From Halichondria panicea (taxonomy: Eukaryota > Porifera > Demospongiae > Suberitida > Halichondriidae), in the NCBI RefSeq assembly GCF_963675165.1, contig NC_087385.1, positions 268,501 to 332,500 on the forward strand: 64,000 nucleotides of DNA, given 5' to 3'. The translations under genes were made by a program, and so were the position numbers. The notes under the pieces were generated by a model. That model searched no databases. It was not told the origin of the DNA and saw only the letters and a list, made by a program, of their open reading frames with translations. Below are positions 34,698 to 48,674 of the stretch, piece by piece (position 1 is the stretch's first letter; every line of letters begins with the position of its first letter).

Positions 34698-35303
34698 TGG
34701 CCCAGTTCATGCACGTGCTGAGACAGAGGATCCAGCTGGGGGCCACTGAGTCCATCTACCTCATGGTCAATGGCCTCACTCCCACCACCAGGTACACACA
34801 TGCCAGGGGAATGCTATCTAGTGATCACACTAGTTGTGTAATGCATTGAAGCTTGTGTATACAATGTAGTTATTGGACACTTTATTAAAGGTTGTGTAAT
34901 GAAGGCCTATATAGATGTAGCCATTCTTGCAGCTTTGTTTACTAGGCTAGTAAAGCTTGAGACTATATTGAACCCTGTCAACATGTAAGAGGTCGTGTAC
35001 AGCATCATTGTAGGCACTGTCTCAAGTACCTATGGTAGAATATACACTGCACTCCGTTCACTGTGGTACTGCATGTATACACACAACTTAGCCATTATTA
35101 AATGTCCCCTAATGACTGTGTACTTTGACCCCCTGCATGTGTTCCCACTAATGACTGTGTACTTTGACCCCCTGCATGTGTCCACACTAATGACTGTCCT
35201 CCTCCCTCCCTCCAGCTCGAGCATGTCTGTGATCTACCAGGAGCACAAGGATGAGGACGGGTTCGCGTACATGGCCTACAGTGGAGAGAACAGTATGGGC
35301 TGA
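34698..35303 (+). pseudogene. ATG8/LC3 C-terminal half (two exons)
   Basis: Exons 34698-34791 (VAQFMHVLRQRIQLGATES, then IYLMVNGLTPTT) and 35216-35303 ([19 protein letters not shown] to the stop) join in phase 2. They match the C-terminal half of ATG8-family proteins: FLxxIRxRxxL, FFLVN, YxxxKDEDGFLYMxY. The frame ends SGENSMG-stop, so the conjugatable glycine is the last residue and no ATG4 processing would be needed. The N-terminal half is absent from the region, so this is a fragment unless spliced to distant exons. The intron contains a 39-bp minisatellite. Confidence 0.8.
35111..35200. repeat. 39-bp minisatellite, about 2.3 copies
   Basis: AATGACTGTGTACTTTGACC units start at 35111 and 35150, and a partial one at 35189, inside the last ATG8 intron. 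Confidence 0.85.
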
Positions 35304-35366
35304 ACTCTAGAGACACTATGAACACTGTATAGCAATGTACTCTACCCCCCCCCCCCCCCCCCCCAC

Positions 35367-35431
35367 TAGCCTCGTTCCCAAGAGTCGACCTAGCGTTCAA
35401 TTGGAGACGGATCGGCCTGGGATCGAGGCTA
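35367..35431. mobile_element. 65-bp TAGCCTCG foldback remnant
   Basis: Ends TAGCCTCGTTCCCAAG and GGCCTGGGATCGAGGCTA, lying between a C homopolymer (about 35346-35364) and a (CA)n tract. The ends match the 20740-21841 family; it is probably an internal deletion derivative. Confidence 0.6.
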
Positions 35432-35465
35432 CCCCCCACACACACACACACACGCGCACACACAG

Positions 35466-35657
35466 GAGTTGAAGTGTTTCCTGCCCACAGGACCTGACCC
35501 ACCAGCACTGGACCCAGAGGCAGAGGAAGTGGATATGATAGAGAGTGAGGGGACGAGGGTAGTGGGCGGGGCACAAGGGGGTGGAGCCATATACGATGAA
35601 GATGAGGAGGATGAAGGAGTGGGCAGGGCACAGAGGGTGGGCTGCTCTCAACAGTGA
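35466..35657 (+). pseudogene. Unit 4: isolated last DnaJ-A exon (frame intact)
   Basis: It encodes ELKCFLPTGPDPPALDPEAEE with the acidic tail and ends GCSQQ-stop, without the +1 shift. It is the only DnaJ exon in this unit; the upstream exons are replaced by the ZFAND1/ZCCHC/ATG8 island. The CSQQ terminus fits a CaaX prenylation box as in type I animal DnaJ proteins. Confidence 0.8.
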
Positions 35658-35955
35658 CACTCTTAGGAACTCTATATATTCACCGCTTTGATTGTATTTA
35701 TGGACTGGTTTTGTGGTTACTGCTATTGTTCTAATTATGTGAATAACGTTTGCCCATACCACTCATCATAATTATTGTGAACGGTAATATTGATTAGCAT
35801 GAGACTGAGATAAAGTCAATAGTAATCATCATAATAGGAGAGTGCAAACACACACTACAAAAGCCAAAGCTATAAAAATATTATAAAGTAATTAAAAAAT
35901 CAATAATTAAGAAAAAGACATGTACTAGATAGATAAGTGTTCACATTGTTCATAG

Positions 35956-38900
35956 TTAAAAGGGTGCTATTTTGTTCAGTTCCACCATCACCTGTGCCAT
36001 GCTGGGTCGATGGCTGGGCTCTCTCTTAGTGCAGTGGAGTATCAGCTCGTACACTGCAGGATGCTGCCTCTGTACTTGGAGAATCATGTCTCGATAATGT
36101 TCAGCACTTGGGAATCTACTAGCGGTCACCTCACAGAGGACAATGCCGTAGCTGTACACATCGATCTTGACAGACTGTCTCAGAGGTGGAGTGAGAGGAT
36201 CAAAGGCTTGAGGGATGACTTCAGGAGGGGAGTAGATTATGGCCCCCTCTCCCATCGTATGAGCATGCTGCAGGAAGTTGGCTGAGCCGAGGTCAGAGAC
36301 CTTCCCCTTCCACTGGTGGTTGGGCATTCGCTGGAGGAGGACGTTGGGAGCACTCACATCACGGTGGATGATGGGATCGTAGCGCTGGTGCAGGTAGTTC
36401 AGAGCGAGGGCAATGTCCATGAAGATCGAAAGGCGGTTTCCTGGGTCCAGTTGATTCCTCTCGTACGCTTGTCGGAGATTCATGTCCAGAAGCTCGGTGA
36501 TGATGAGAGGAGGGGACTGGTCAAACACTGCCCCAATGAACTGCACCAGGTTGGGGTGTCGTACTTCAGCCAAGAGCCTCATTTCTCTCTGGAGTCTCTC
36601 TAGATTGCGTGGGTTGACAATGGCAGCAAAGAGTCGCTTGACGGCCACCGTCACTGTTCCCTCCAGCACCTCCCCCCATCCTCCAGTGCCAATCGTTCTC
36701 ATCGTGATCACTCTGTTAGCCGGAATCCTCCACACCTCTGTGTTGTGTGCTGCCAACTCTTTCGTCTTGCCTTCTAACTCCCTCTCTAGAGCTGTGATTC
36801 GAGCAGACAGGTCAGCTTCTCTTCTGTTGGCCTCAGCCAATTCTCGACCTTTCACTTGTAAAAGTAATTGTGTAGCTTGCTCTCTTTGCTCTGCCAGCTG
36901 TGCTCTTTCCTCCGCATCTCCATGACGACAATTGGCCTCGGTCAATTCTCTAGCTTGTGTAGCTAATTCTCGATCTTTCTCTTGCAACTGTAGTTGGTGG
37001 TGACGTTGAGTGTCGTGCTCTCTCTGCTCTGCTGCTCGTAGCTGTTGTTCCAGAGCCCTCACCCGGTCTCGAGAGGAGTGGTCGCTGGTCTCACTGACTG
37101 ATGAGGCACGAGCAGTTGCTTGTCTGATCCTCTTCTCACTCAATCGCTGGGCGGAGCCTCTAGTGTCGTTGTGGACCACATCCACGAGAGTCCACTTCCC
37201 AGCCAAGGGTCCAGCAACAGACGCTGAGGGTCCAGTCAACTCTGTAGGGGGGATTAAGGAACAAATGTAACAGTATATGCATTCAGAGTCATTGACACAT
37301 GTATTGTGTGTACTTGTCTATCAGACAATAGTTGCCATGGCTACATGTACTAGTAGCTGCTCACCAAATCTCAGTATGGTGGTCTCAGCAACTATCTCAT
37401 TATTCTCTGAAATGCCTCCAAACACGAGGACCTCAGTGAGTCCTGGTCCCAGACTGGTGGCAGTGATGGAGTGGTAGGAACGTGGTGTCATTGACTCAGG
37501 AGGTGTCACCTGGAGGCACAAAAAATAATGCTCTGATAAATAAATGTTGAGTGTACAGTAGTACTGTGTATTCTGAACAGATCATCAGATAATCCATGTA
37601 CTGTATGAAATAAATATAACATTACAACACGAGGAATCTCAAGGCTATGTGTTTTATATTACAGTGACCCTTTACCAAATTATGCCTCGAGGCTACGCGA
37701 CCGTGTATGGAAGGGACTGTATGACTTTTATTACACGCTTGTAACCTTGACAACGTGACATAATACAGTAAAGGTGTGTGTACATAGCACAAGTATTTAA
37801 CATCCTCCTAGACTTCAAAGTTATTTACTCTTGTAAATGAACGTCTCGTATCTCTTTATTACGTCCATTTATTACACGTACACTAACAGTTCATAATAAG
37901 ACAAGACTCACCTCTGTCCACTTGACAGCGTCAACATTAAGTGTCCACATGTCCCCCAGTGTCTCTTTGCCTTTATCCAGTCCTCCGTACACCAGTAGTT
38001 GAGGGTGGTCCTGGCCATAGTTGAGACAACAGGCAGCATGGCATGCCCTCTCCACTGGCCATGGCTCTCCCTGTACTGGCTTCACCTTAGTGACCTCCTA
38101 CACACAGTGAACACACAGTATTGTGCATTTCAATGTGGCAGTACTAATTCCAACTCACCATGGTATTGAAATTAAACAGGTAGACTTCATTGAGCCTACC
38201 ACGACGACCAGATTGGATCCCTCCAAAGAGGACTGCCCTGTGCTGGTCCACCATGGTGAAGGTGAAGTGGGAACAGGGAGGAGGTCTCTCTCCTCTGAGC
38301 TCAGGGGACGACCAGACACCTGGAAGTGGGGGTGGGGCAATTTAGAGAATGGTACAATGTTACATCATCCTTATAACATTGATTGATATGAAAGTGAACA
38401 TGGTTTCCTATGTGAGTGAGGGTGGGACTCCGCCCACCAGTAGCTAGATACCCTATAAGTGTATGTAATGAAAACATACAGCGAATGTGCACGTTGACAA
38501 AAGTTACCATTTTGTGTGTCAAAGAAATGGAACTCGTTTGTCCGTCCACTTCCATCAGACCGTCCAGTCTTGGTGAATGCTGATCCTGGTTGTGTGGTGC
38601 CCTCAATACCGTATCCTCCAAAGCAGCACAGAGTTCTCTCATTCACACGAACAAGTCCACAGAAAGCCTTTTTCATAGGCTGACTACCAGAGGTTTGAAC
38701 TTTGGTCCACTGGAGAGTGTCCAGATCAAGCTTGCTCATGTCATTAAAATAAGAAGACCGGTCCTTACCACCAAAGGTGTACAGGCAACGACCTACACAA
38801 ACAGAACAACCACCATACTTTCCAGGGGGTAGAGGTCCAGTGGTGGGCAAGAGGCTCCACAGCTCAGTGCTTGGATCATACACAGCAATGATGTTAGACC

Positions 38901-38997
38901 CCTTCAGTCCTGGACCAGCCCCTCTCCACCTGTAATGGTGTCCGTCAACTGCAGAGAATTGACCAAAACGAGGTGATGGTTCAACTGGAGCATCCAT
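35956..38997 (-). CDS. Kelch-coiled coil-TKL kinase, copy 5 (intact, about 754 aa)
   Basis: Exons: 38997-38508 (blades 1-3), 38319-38159 (blade 4), 38094-37912 (blade 5), 37509-37365 (blade 6) and 37241-35956 (coiled coil and kinase); phases agree throughout. Blade loops are copy-specific: FGGKDRSSYF, FGGYGIEG, YGGLDKGKETLGDMW, FGGISENNEIVAE. N-lobe type 1 (IGTGGWGEV, FAAIVNPRN), common C-lobe (PQAFDPLTPPLRQSVK). Catalytic HRDVSAPN and DLGSAN retained. Cytosolic by lack of targeting signals; ligand and substrate unknown. Confidence 0.88.
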
Positions 38998-40152
38998 TAC
39001 CTGCACAGGAGTGATCATGAGACAGTGTTTATGCCATCACACACACACACAATCATTGGTTGAGCCTGGACTAAGATTATGCATGCTAGCTATAGGACCT
39101 AACCAGATCAACAACCATCACATGACTGACATGAACTCTGTATATCTATAGCAGCAATGAGACACAGCATTTCAACTTACAAGTCATGGACAGTAGAACA
39201 CTCCCTCAGAGATATCAGAGAGCTGCTATTGTTGTTGGAGTTCTGTTGATCTTGCATAACAGCCACGCCCCCACTATTGCAAAGGTTATGAGGAGCCCAC
39301 TCCCAAATTGCAAAATGGGTGGAGGAGGTGTAGAGATCTGAAGGTTGTCTAGCGCTGCAGCGCAGGAGTACTAGGAATATTGCACATACAGCTTATACCC
39401 ATAGGCCTGTCAATGGGCAATATTATAGGTCTAGGTCTAGTCTAGTTGCAGAGCATGTCCTACAATGTGTAAAGATTGCTCATGACAGTGTGTGTATTTA
39501 TCATTGTGTAGAGGAGATGTGTTTGTTGAGTGGGAGCATCCTCCGTCACCACCACTCTCCAGTATCCATGGAGATGACACTATCCTCTTTGAGCTCCTGA
39601 GAACTAAATAACATTCAACAGTTGACGACATCGACAATCGACGATGCAATTACGTTAGAATCCAGCCATGGATGACATGTGCACAGACTGTGGGGGGTCT
39701 GGTATCAAGGTGACCCACCGCCCACTCAGCCCTGTCATGATGCAGCAGATACAGAGCGTGTGCACAGACTGTGGGGGGTCTGGTATCAAGGTGACCCACC
39801 GTCCACTCGGCCCCGGCATGATGCAGCAGATACATAGCGTGTGCACAGACTGTGGGGGGTCTGATGATTACATAAGAGACAAGGACAAGTGCAAGAAATG
39901 TAAAGGAAAGTGTCTCGTGGAAATCAACCACAAACAAGCGGTATGAGAATAATTAGAGCACTGCTGTTAGTGAGTCTATGCCAGCCACAATCACTTAGAG
40001 ACACTTTCCACTGGAATAATTAATATGGGCTATAATTTATGGACAGTCATGAAATGTGGTCCCAAGTGCCAATTTTTGATAAGCCCAATTAATTTATTTC
40101 TGGTTACCTACTTTCAGTGACTTTGTGGTATCCTTACTCTTTCAGTTGGTAC

Positions 40153-41175
40153 GTTCAACCATTGATAGTAGAGGGAGAGTGATTGGAAACTCCTGCGATT
40201 ACAGTAAACAACCGCATTGCGCTTGCTCCGTAAATTATCGTACAACACTACACTCACAATAAATAACAAGTGGCGGTCAAAGCAGTTAGAGCAGCTATTA
40301 GCAGCTATTCTGGAGGATGAGGAGTTCCTATAGTCTTCCTATTGGACACTCCAAGGTTGAAAGATGGAAAGAAACTGAGGAGAAGATGAAGGACGATATA
40401 GATACTATAGTTTAGCTGTGTTTATGTGCAATGTGTTTATACAATGTTTTAATCATCAATATTCAGTTCATACTTCACATACATGTAAATCATCGTCATA
40501 AATGATATGACCAACAGATATATAAACTGAAAATTAATCTATCTAGTGTCTTGGGTGAGATCAAAAAGGGGTTTTCTGTCTTCGTTCTTACTTAATCTTC
40601 GAGGTCGAAACTTCACGGCATCTACACATGTACAAAAAGGAAGTTGAGATGGTGGAAAGTAGTTGAAGCCATGCACAATATGAACCCTAGGTAATGATTA
40701 CCACTAACAATTAAATGCACATATTCATCCAACACCATGAAATAATTACACAAAATGTGCGCATAAATCGTAACAAAAGATACATTAGGTAAATTTCCTC
40801 CATCAATAACCAATAACACAACCTAATACATTGTTCAAGCCATTCAGATGAATGAGTAGGCCTAGAATTAGCTTAACTTGGTCTGAGGAAAGATTCATGA
40901 AAGCCTGAAAAATTACACAAAGTGATTTTTTAACAACAGTAGTAAATTTTTTTTGTCTATTAATTTATTCCTTACTTTTACTGCATCTTCATCACCAGTA
41001 AGTATCACTTCCTACTTGCTACGACTCTGTGTCGACTAAGCATAAGAAGTGTACTGTTCACTTTCTTTGTTTATCAACAATATTGGCAGTACACATGGTT
41101 CAGCGGAAGTGACGTTTTTACTAGCAATCATGTAAGCATTTCCAATCCCTCTCCCTCTACTATCAATGGTTCAAC
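40153..41175. mobile_element. Family B inverted-repeat element
   Basis: Second copy of the 22684-23745 element, slightly shorter (lacks the ATATAT run seen near 22930). Confidence 0.7.
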
Positions 41176-41912
41176 CATAGATTGAACAGTAGGAGGGATT
41201 GGAAACGACCATGCAGGCCCCTCTGTGTAAACCGGTGAAACACTCCGCGTTATGATTTTGCGCTCGCTTAGTTTTTACTGTACTCTAGTTGTATATTTCA
41301 ACTGTTTCTAGCTCTCCTATCCACTAGCGATCACTCAGAGGCTGGGAGGTACTCTAGAGAAGTAAATTTACACCACTGACTAAGTAAATTGTCTTTTACT
41401 CCGTTTTTGAGTTTAGCCCATGTCAACTTTTCTCTTTCCCTCCTGTGAAGATGAAACAGCAAAGACATTGCTTGACTTGGTTATTATGTATCTCAGTGCT
41501 ATATAGCATGGTTTCATGCTATGGATAAGCTGTACTGTTTATAAACATTTGCGGTATATAGTCTTGCTTTAGTGTACTTTTAGACACACCACGGGCCTTG
41601 ACCTCTCACGACTTCATAGTAATAAGGGCTATTCCTTCTTGTATAGCATTTATTTGTTTAGTGATAGTGGCTGAGTTGCTTAGTCGACATTTAGAGCTAC
41701 ATTCTCTTTAATTTTTAGAATAATCGTGATCATTAAAAGTGATCAATTTCACCATTTCTATGTACAGCACATTGTATGGCAGCAAGACAGGTAATGAGCA
41801 TGCTGACTATATATATAATCCTTTGTAGTTTTAGCCACGCCCTATAACGCGGAGTGTTTCACGCAAACATGTTCCTTTCCAATCCTTCCTACTGTTCTAT
41901 CTATGGTTCAAC
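41169..41912. mobile_element. Family A inverted-repeat element, internally deleted
   Basis: Counterpart of 23739-24506 with the same internal deletion and GTTCAAC termini. Confidence 0.7.
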
Positions 41913-43237
41913 CATTTTTTCACCTATTTTCGATAACCAAAGATGGTACTAGTCACGTGATGTTAGCCTATAATTATAATATGTTTCCTACGTGTTACAT
42001 TATTATTTAACCTCTGAACTCTAAACACTTTATGTCTTGTCTCTTCAGAACACTGCTGGTGACGACCAAAGTGACAAGGTAAGTACAACTACTCACAAAT
42101 GTGTGGTAATCTACTCTCTAGACTGCAAGCACTGTAGAATGGCAGCTCTATCCACACATTGTAAGACCTGTGTACCCTGTAATGTTATCATCACCTAATC
42201 TCAGCATTACTAAATTGTTGCGATCATATTCAATTAAACGTGAGGGGGGTTGTAGTTGAACATCTTTTAACAGCCATAACTTTCCTACCGTTGATCCAAT
42301 GTCAAAAATTATAATTTTCTGAAAGCTTAGAAAGAGACCTTTCAAATGATGTGTTTCAATCCAAAATTTAGATGGGGCCATAATTTGTCATTTTTCGGCT
42401 AATAATATCCATGGTGTGGCCAAATTGGCAAATAGTTTTATCACTCAAATATAAACTTAGATGATATCATTTTAAAGATATCTTTCTATATAAGATCAGA
42501 ATATCAGGAAATCGTTGAAATTTGACTATTGTAACACAAGTTATGGCCACTCAAAGATGCGCACTACAAAGACACATTAAATACTGTTGCTACCATTAAT
42601 GTTCATGTCTGACCAGGTTCCAGTGAGTATGGGAATGAGACACGAGAGCAAAAGATTCCGAGGCATGGCTGATGAGATGCCAGATAGAGAACCTGGGGAC
42701 ATGAACGTCGTCTTGCAGCAGCTGGATCACACCGACTACAGGAGAGTCGACTGTGACCTGTTTGTGGAGAAGAGCATCAGTTTAAGGGAGGCCTTGTGTG
42801 GCTTCACTTGCACTCTGTACCCCCTGGACGGGAGGAACATGGGTGTGTCCAGGTCACCAGGAGCAGTGCTGTCACCAGGTGAGTAGGTGGCTGGTAGGAG
42901 GAGGATTGTGTATAGGGCTGCCTTTGAGAGGAGTGTACATACAAGCTATTATAGTGTGTCCCAGCCTTACAAGCTGAGGGGACATGTGTTAGGGTTAGGT
43001 ACCTTAGGACTGTTGATCTGGCAGCTTTAACAAGACTTAGGCTATTTATTATCAAGGGCGTATACACCCTTGTTATTATCCATGAGAACCAAAGCAACTG
43101 AATTGAAAGTGATAGCTAAGAGTACCAGTGTGAAGGAGAGAGGTTCATTGAGGTGTACTGGCATGGCTGTCTTATATATAGTGACATCCTTCTTGTTCTT
43201 CAATACACTGTAGAGGTGGTGTGGCCAAATTGGCAAA

Positions 43238-43437
43238 TACCGTGTAGCGGATATTTCGAGGGTATAAATGTTTGTGGTTTTTGCTGATCAAGCATCTACC
43301 GCGAACATTTATTCCCACGAATTTAATATCGCACACATACACGCTGCAGAAAGACTGCTATTCTGAATTCCTGAAAACCTTTCTAACAGTCAATCCGCAA
43401 AAGTGTATACCCTCGAAATATACCCGCTATACGGTAG
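43238..43437. mobile_element. TA-flanked MITE in DnaJ intron, unit 5
   Basis: Same insertion site and length class as 7815-8013, with point differences (CCGTGTAGCGG at the left end). Confidence 0.8.
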
Positions 43438-43765
43438 TTTTATCACTCAAATATGAAATTTGATGATATCATTTTAGAGAAGAAGCTCTTTCAGATGCTT
43501 AATTCCCAAATTTGGAACGGGTCATAATTAGGGTTAGGTATAGGACTTTTGATCTTTATTTCCTCACTTCATGTGTATGTATTTATAGTCTTGTGGTCAT
43601 GTGCAATACTAACAGTGGTTGTGTTGTGTGGGCAGTATTGTACGTAGGTACATGTACAGTTGCTAAAAAGCTACGAAAACTCTGCCAATCTAATTACAAC
43701 ATACTGAAAGTAGTATCAATTGAGTTTACAATGTGTGTGTACATGTACAGTACAGTACAGTACAG

Positions 43766-44610
<845 letters not shown>

Positions 44611-44685
44611 TCATGTGATATGTGTGTGCAGTGTAGGCAGCCTCTCAATACACAGGCCTCCACTGTATAGCAATGTACTTTACCC

Positions 44686-44724
44686 CCCCCCCACACACAC
44701 CCACACACACACACACACACACGT

Positions 44725-44774
<50 letters not shown>

Positions 44775-44800
44775 ACACACACACCCCCACACACACACAG
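44686..44800. repeat. C-run and (CA)n tract before last DnaJ exon
   Basis: CA repeats with CCCA, GTAC and AAAC interruptions, ending in the acceptor of the tail exon. Confidence 0.9.
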
Positions 44801-47261
44801 GTGTTGGAGTGTCTCCTGCCCACAGGACCTGACCCACCAGCACTGGACCCAGAGGCAGAGGAAGTGGATATGATAGAGAGTGAGGGGACGAGGGGAGTGG
44901 GCGGGGCACAAAGGGGTGGAGCCATATACGATGAAGATGAGGAGGATGAAGGAGTGGGCGGGGCACAGAGGGTGGGCTGCTCTCAACAGTGACACTCTTA
45001 GGAACTCTATATTCACCGCTTTGATTGTATTTATAGACTGGTTTTGTGGTTATTGCTATTGTTCTAAATATGTGAATAACGTTTGCCCATACCACTCATC
45101 ATAATTATTGTGAACGGTAATATTGATTAGCATGAGACTGAGATAAAGTCAATAGTAATCATCATAATAGGAGAGTGCAAACACACACTACAAAAGCCAA
45201 TGCTAAAATAAAAATCATAAAGTTATTAAAATCAATATTCAATACAAAGACGCTGCTAGATAGATAAGTGTTCACATTGTTCATAGTTAAAAGGGTGCTA
45301 TTTTGTTCAGTTCCACCATCACCTGTGCCATGCTGGGTCGATGGCTGGGCTCTCTCCTAGTGCAGTGGAGTATCAGCTCGTACACTGCAGGACGCTGCCT
45401 CTGTACTTGGAGAATCATGTCTCGATAATGTTCAGCACTTGGGAATCGACTAGCGGTCACCTCACAGAGGACAATACCGTAGCTGTACACATCGATCTTG
45501 ACAGACTGTCTCAGAGGTGGAGTGAGAGGATCAAAGGCTTGAGGGATAACTTCAGGAGGGGAGTAGATTATGGCCCCCTCTCCCATCGTATGAGCATGCT
45601 GCAGGAAGTTGGCTGAGCCCAGGTCAGAGACCTTCCCCTTCCACTGGTGGTTGGGCATTCGCTGGAGGAAGACGTTGGGAGCACTCACATCACGGTGGAT
45701 GATGGGATCGTAGCGCTGGTGCAGGTAGTCCAGAGCGAGGGCAATGTCCTTGAAGATCGAGAGGCGGTTTCTTGGGTCCAGTTGATTCCTCTCGTACGCT
45801 TGTCGGAGATTCATATCCAAAAGCTCGGTGATGATGAGAGGAGGGGACTGGTCAAACACTGCCCCAATGAACTGCACCAGGTTGGGGTGTCGTACTTCAG
45901 CCAAGAACCTCATTTCTCTCTGAAGTCTCTCTAGATTGCGTGGGTTGACAATGGCAGCAAAGAGTCGCTTGACGGCCACCGTCACTGTTCCCTCCAGTAC
46001 CTCCCCCCATCCTCCAGTGCCAATCGTTCTCATCGTGATCACTCTGTTGGCCGGAATCCTCCACACCTCTGTGTTGTGTGCTGACAACTCTTTCGTCTTG
46101 CCTTCTAACTCTCTCTCTAGAGCTGTGATTCGAGCAGACAGGTCAGCTTCTCTTCTGTTGGCCTCAGCCAATTCTCGATCTTTCACTTGTAAAAGTAATT
46201 GTGTAGCTTGCTCTCTTTGCTCTGCCAGCTGTGCTCTTTCCTCCGCATCTCCATGACAACGGTTGGCCTCGGTCAATTCTCTAGCTTGTGTAGCTAATTC
46301 TCGATCTTTCTCTTGCAACTGTAGTTGGTGGTGACGTTGAGTGTCGTGCTCTCTCTGCTCTGCTGCTCGTAGCTGTTGTTCCAGAGCCCTCACCCGGTCT
46401 TGAGAGGAGTGGTCGCTGGTCTCACTGACTGATGAGGCACGAGCAGTTGCTTGTCTGATCCTCTTCTCTCTCAGTCGCTGGGCGGAGCCTCTAGTGTCGT
46501 TGTGGGCCACATCCACGAGAGCCCACTTCCCAGCCGAGGGTCCAGCAACAGACGCTGAGGGTCCAGTCAACTCTGTAGGGGGGATTAAGGAACAAATGTA
46601 ACAGTATATGCATTCAGAGTCATTGACACATGTATTGTGTGTACTTGTCTATCAGACAATAGTTGCCATGGCTACATGTACTAGTAGCTGCTCACCAAAT
46701 CTCAGTATGGTGGTCTTTGCATAGGGTACAATGACAGAACGGCCTCCAAACACGAGGACCTCAGTGAGTCCTGGTCCCAGACTGGTGGCAGTGATGGAGT
46801 GGAGGCAACGTGGTGTCATTGACTCAGGAGGTGTCACCTGGAGGCATAAAATAATGCTCTGATAAATAAATGTTGAGTGTACAGTAGTACTGTGTATTCT
46901 GAACAGATCATCAGATAATCCATGTACTGTATGAAATAAATATAACATTACAACACGAGGAATCTCAAGGATCTGTGTTTTATATTACAGTGACCCTTTA
47001 CCAAATTATGCCTCGAGGCTACGCGAACGTGTACGGAAGGGACTGTATGACTTTTATTACACGCTTGTAACCTTGACAACGTGATATAATACAGTGAAGG
47101 TGTATGTACATAGCACAAGTATTTAACATCCTCCTAGACTTCAAAGTTATTTACTCTTGTAAATGAACGTCTCGTATCTCTTTATTACGTCCATTTATTA
47201 CACGTACACTAACAGTTCATAATAAGACAAGACTCACCTCTGTCCACTGGACAGTGTCTAC

Positions 47262-47817
47262 ATCCGACTAGAAAAACATTTGCAATGTGAAAAATTGCTA
47301 GGATTGGCCAGGGGAACCACAAAAAAGCGTGGGAACAAGAAATCAGACGAGAGCATAACTCCAATCCGTTACAACGTCAATCACATGTATACTGGTAGTT
47401 TTCCCATGTTTTCCCAGCCAATATGCCACGCAATTTTTACTGGTGGAGTGATGACCAATCCCTATATATATTTATTATACATCCATTTTAGAATGTGGGG
47501 CACATAATCATGATGATTTGTGATGAATTGATGTTCCTAATACATGCAGTGTAGAGCACAGGTACACACAGTCCATCCATGCGTAGTAACATGCACGGAC
47601 CGTACTGGTGACTGCATGGAATGATGTGGTGGATGGAAGCTGATAGGTGGATCTGGAACACAGTCTATTATTTAATATACTATGTATTGTACATGTTCAT
47701 GACGTTGTAACGGATTGGAGATATGCTCTCGTCTGATTTCTTGTTCCCACGCTTTTTTGTGGTTCCCCTGGCCAATCCTAGCAATTTTTCACATTGCAAA
47801 TGTTTTTCTAGTCGGAT
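47262..47817. mobile_element. 550-bp TIR element inside kelch exon of copy 6
   Basis: Inverted arms of about 115 bp start ATCCGACTAGAAAAACATTT and run through GGCCAGGGGAACCAC and AACAAGAAATCAGACGAGAG to GTTACAACGTCA, with one or two mismatches. No ORF of note in the centre. Confidence 0.8.
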
Positions 47818-48371
47818 TCCCTTTCTTTTTCAGTACAGTTTACGTATCATGACATGCATAAGTGGAACGTCAAGAGGCAGTACAAGAAGAGAAGACAGGA
47901 CTAATCAGATATCTTCTCGAATATCTCTGGACTAATAATTATAGTATAATGAGTAATAATTTATTGCTTGATAATTATGTTGAATTTGCGAATCATTATT
48001 AAATGACAGCCATTTTAAGAGCATGATATCTAGCCAGTGCATATAGCATGCCTGTCAGAGAAAGGGAGCTAGAGCTGAACAGTGTGAAGAAAAGGAGCAC
48101 CTCAGGCTCTGGAAAAGCACTGCTGCACTGATTTTAGGCGCACGGTTTATTAGCCACGCCTATCTATTATTATTGGCCACAACGCAATTGCTGAGTCATT
48201 AAAGATGGCGGAATTGTCTAGGTGAGAGAAATAGAGACTGAGAGGTCATCTGCCTCGTGGAAGCAATCGCAAATCTGAAGAAGCGCTTTGTAATCCAGGT
48301 TGTAGTCGTTTGGAAACCCTGTGCAGAATGTCCTGGAGATGGCTGTACTTGGAGTAAATGCTGGGCAAGAA

Positions 48372-48412
<41 letters not shown>

Positions 48413-48674
48413 GTCAGTCAGACAAAGAGCGGTGAAACGTCGAAATAGTGCAATTTTTAAAATGAAAATATTCATTCATTAAAATGTTTATGGATTATGA
48501 AATGAGAGATACAAAGAGAGAAAAGGCTAAATAAACTATCTGTTCAGCCAGTTTCTTGATGTGGCCTTTCCCTGCAGAGATAGAACAGTTTGAACATGAG
48601 TCAAAATAATTGAAATATTGCTAAACACGGGCAAACCCACTGCCAATCCTATGTAAAACCTACTGGTTTTACTA
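47818..48674. other. Unassigned insertion sequence with (TTAC)n
   Basis: Follows the TIR element within the split exon. Contains a (TTAC)n microsatellite at about 48371-48412 and no recognisable coding or RNA feature. It may belong to a larger composite insertion together with the TIR element. Confidence 0.4.

Larger units (their letters stand above)
39941..42048. other. Intron filled by inverted-repeat elements
   Basis: Contains family B (40153-41175) and family A (41169-41912) in the same order as in unit 3, so both insertions predate the unit 3/unit 5 split. No gene seen. Confidence 0.6.

Noticed and set aside
48371..48412. (TTAC)n as a telomere-like or regulatory repeat
   Set aside because: Simple tetranucleotide microsatellite, not TTAGGG, of ordinary length.
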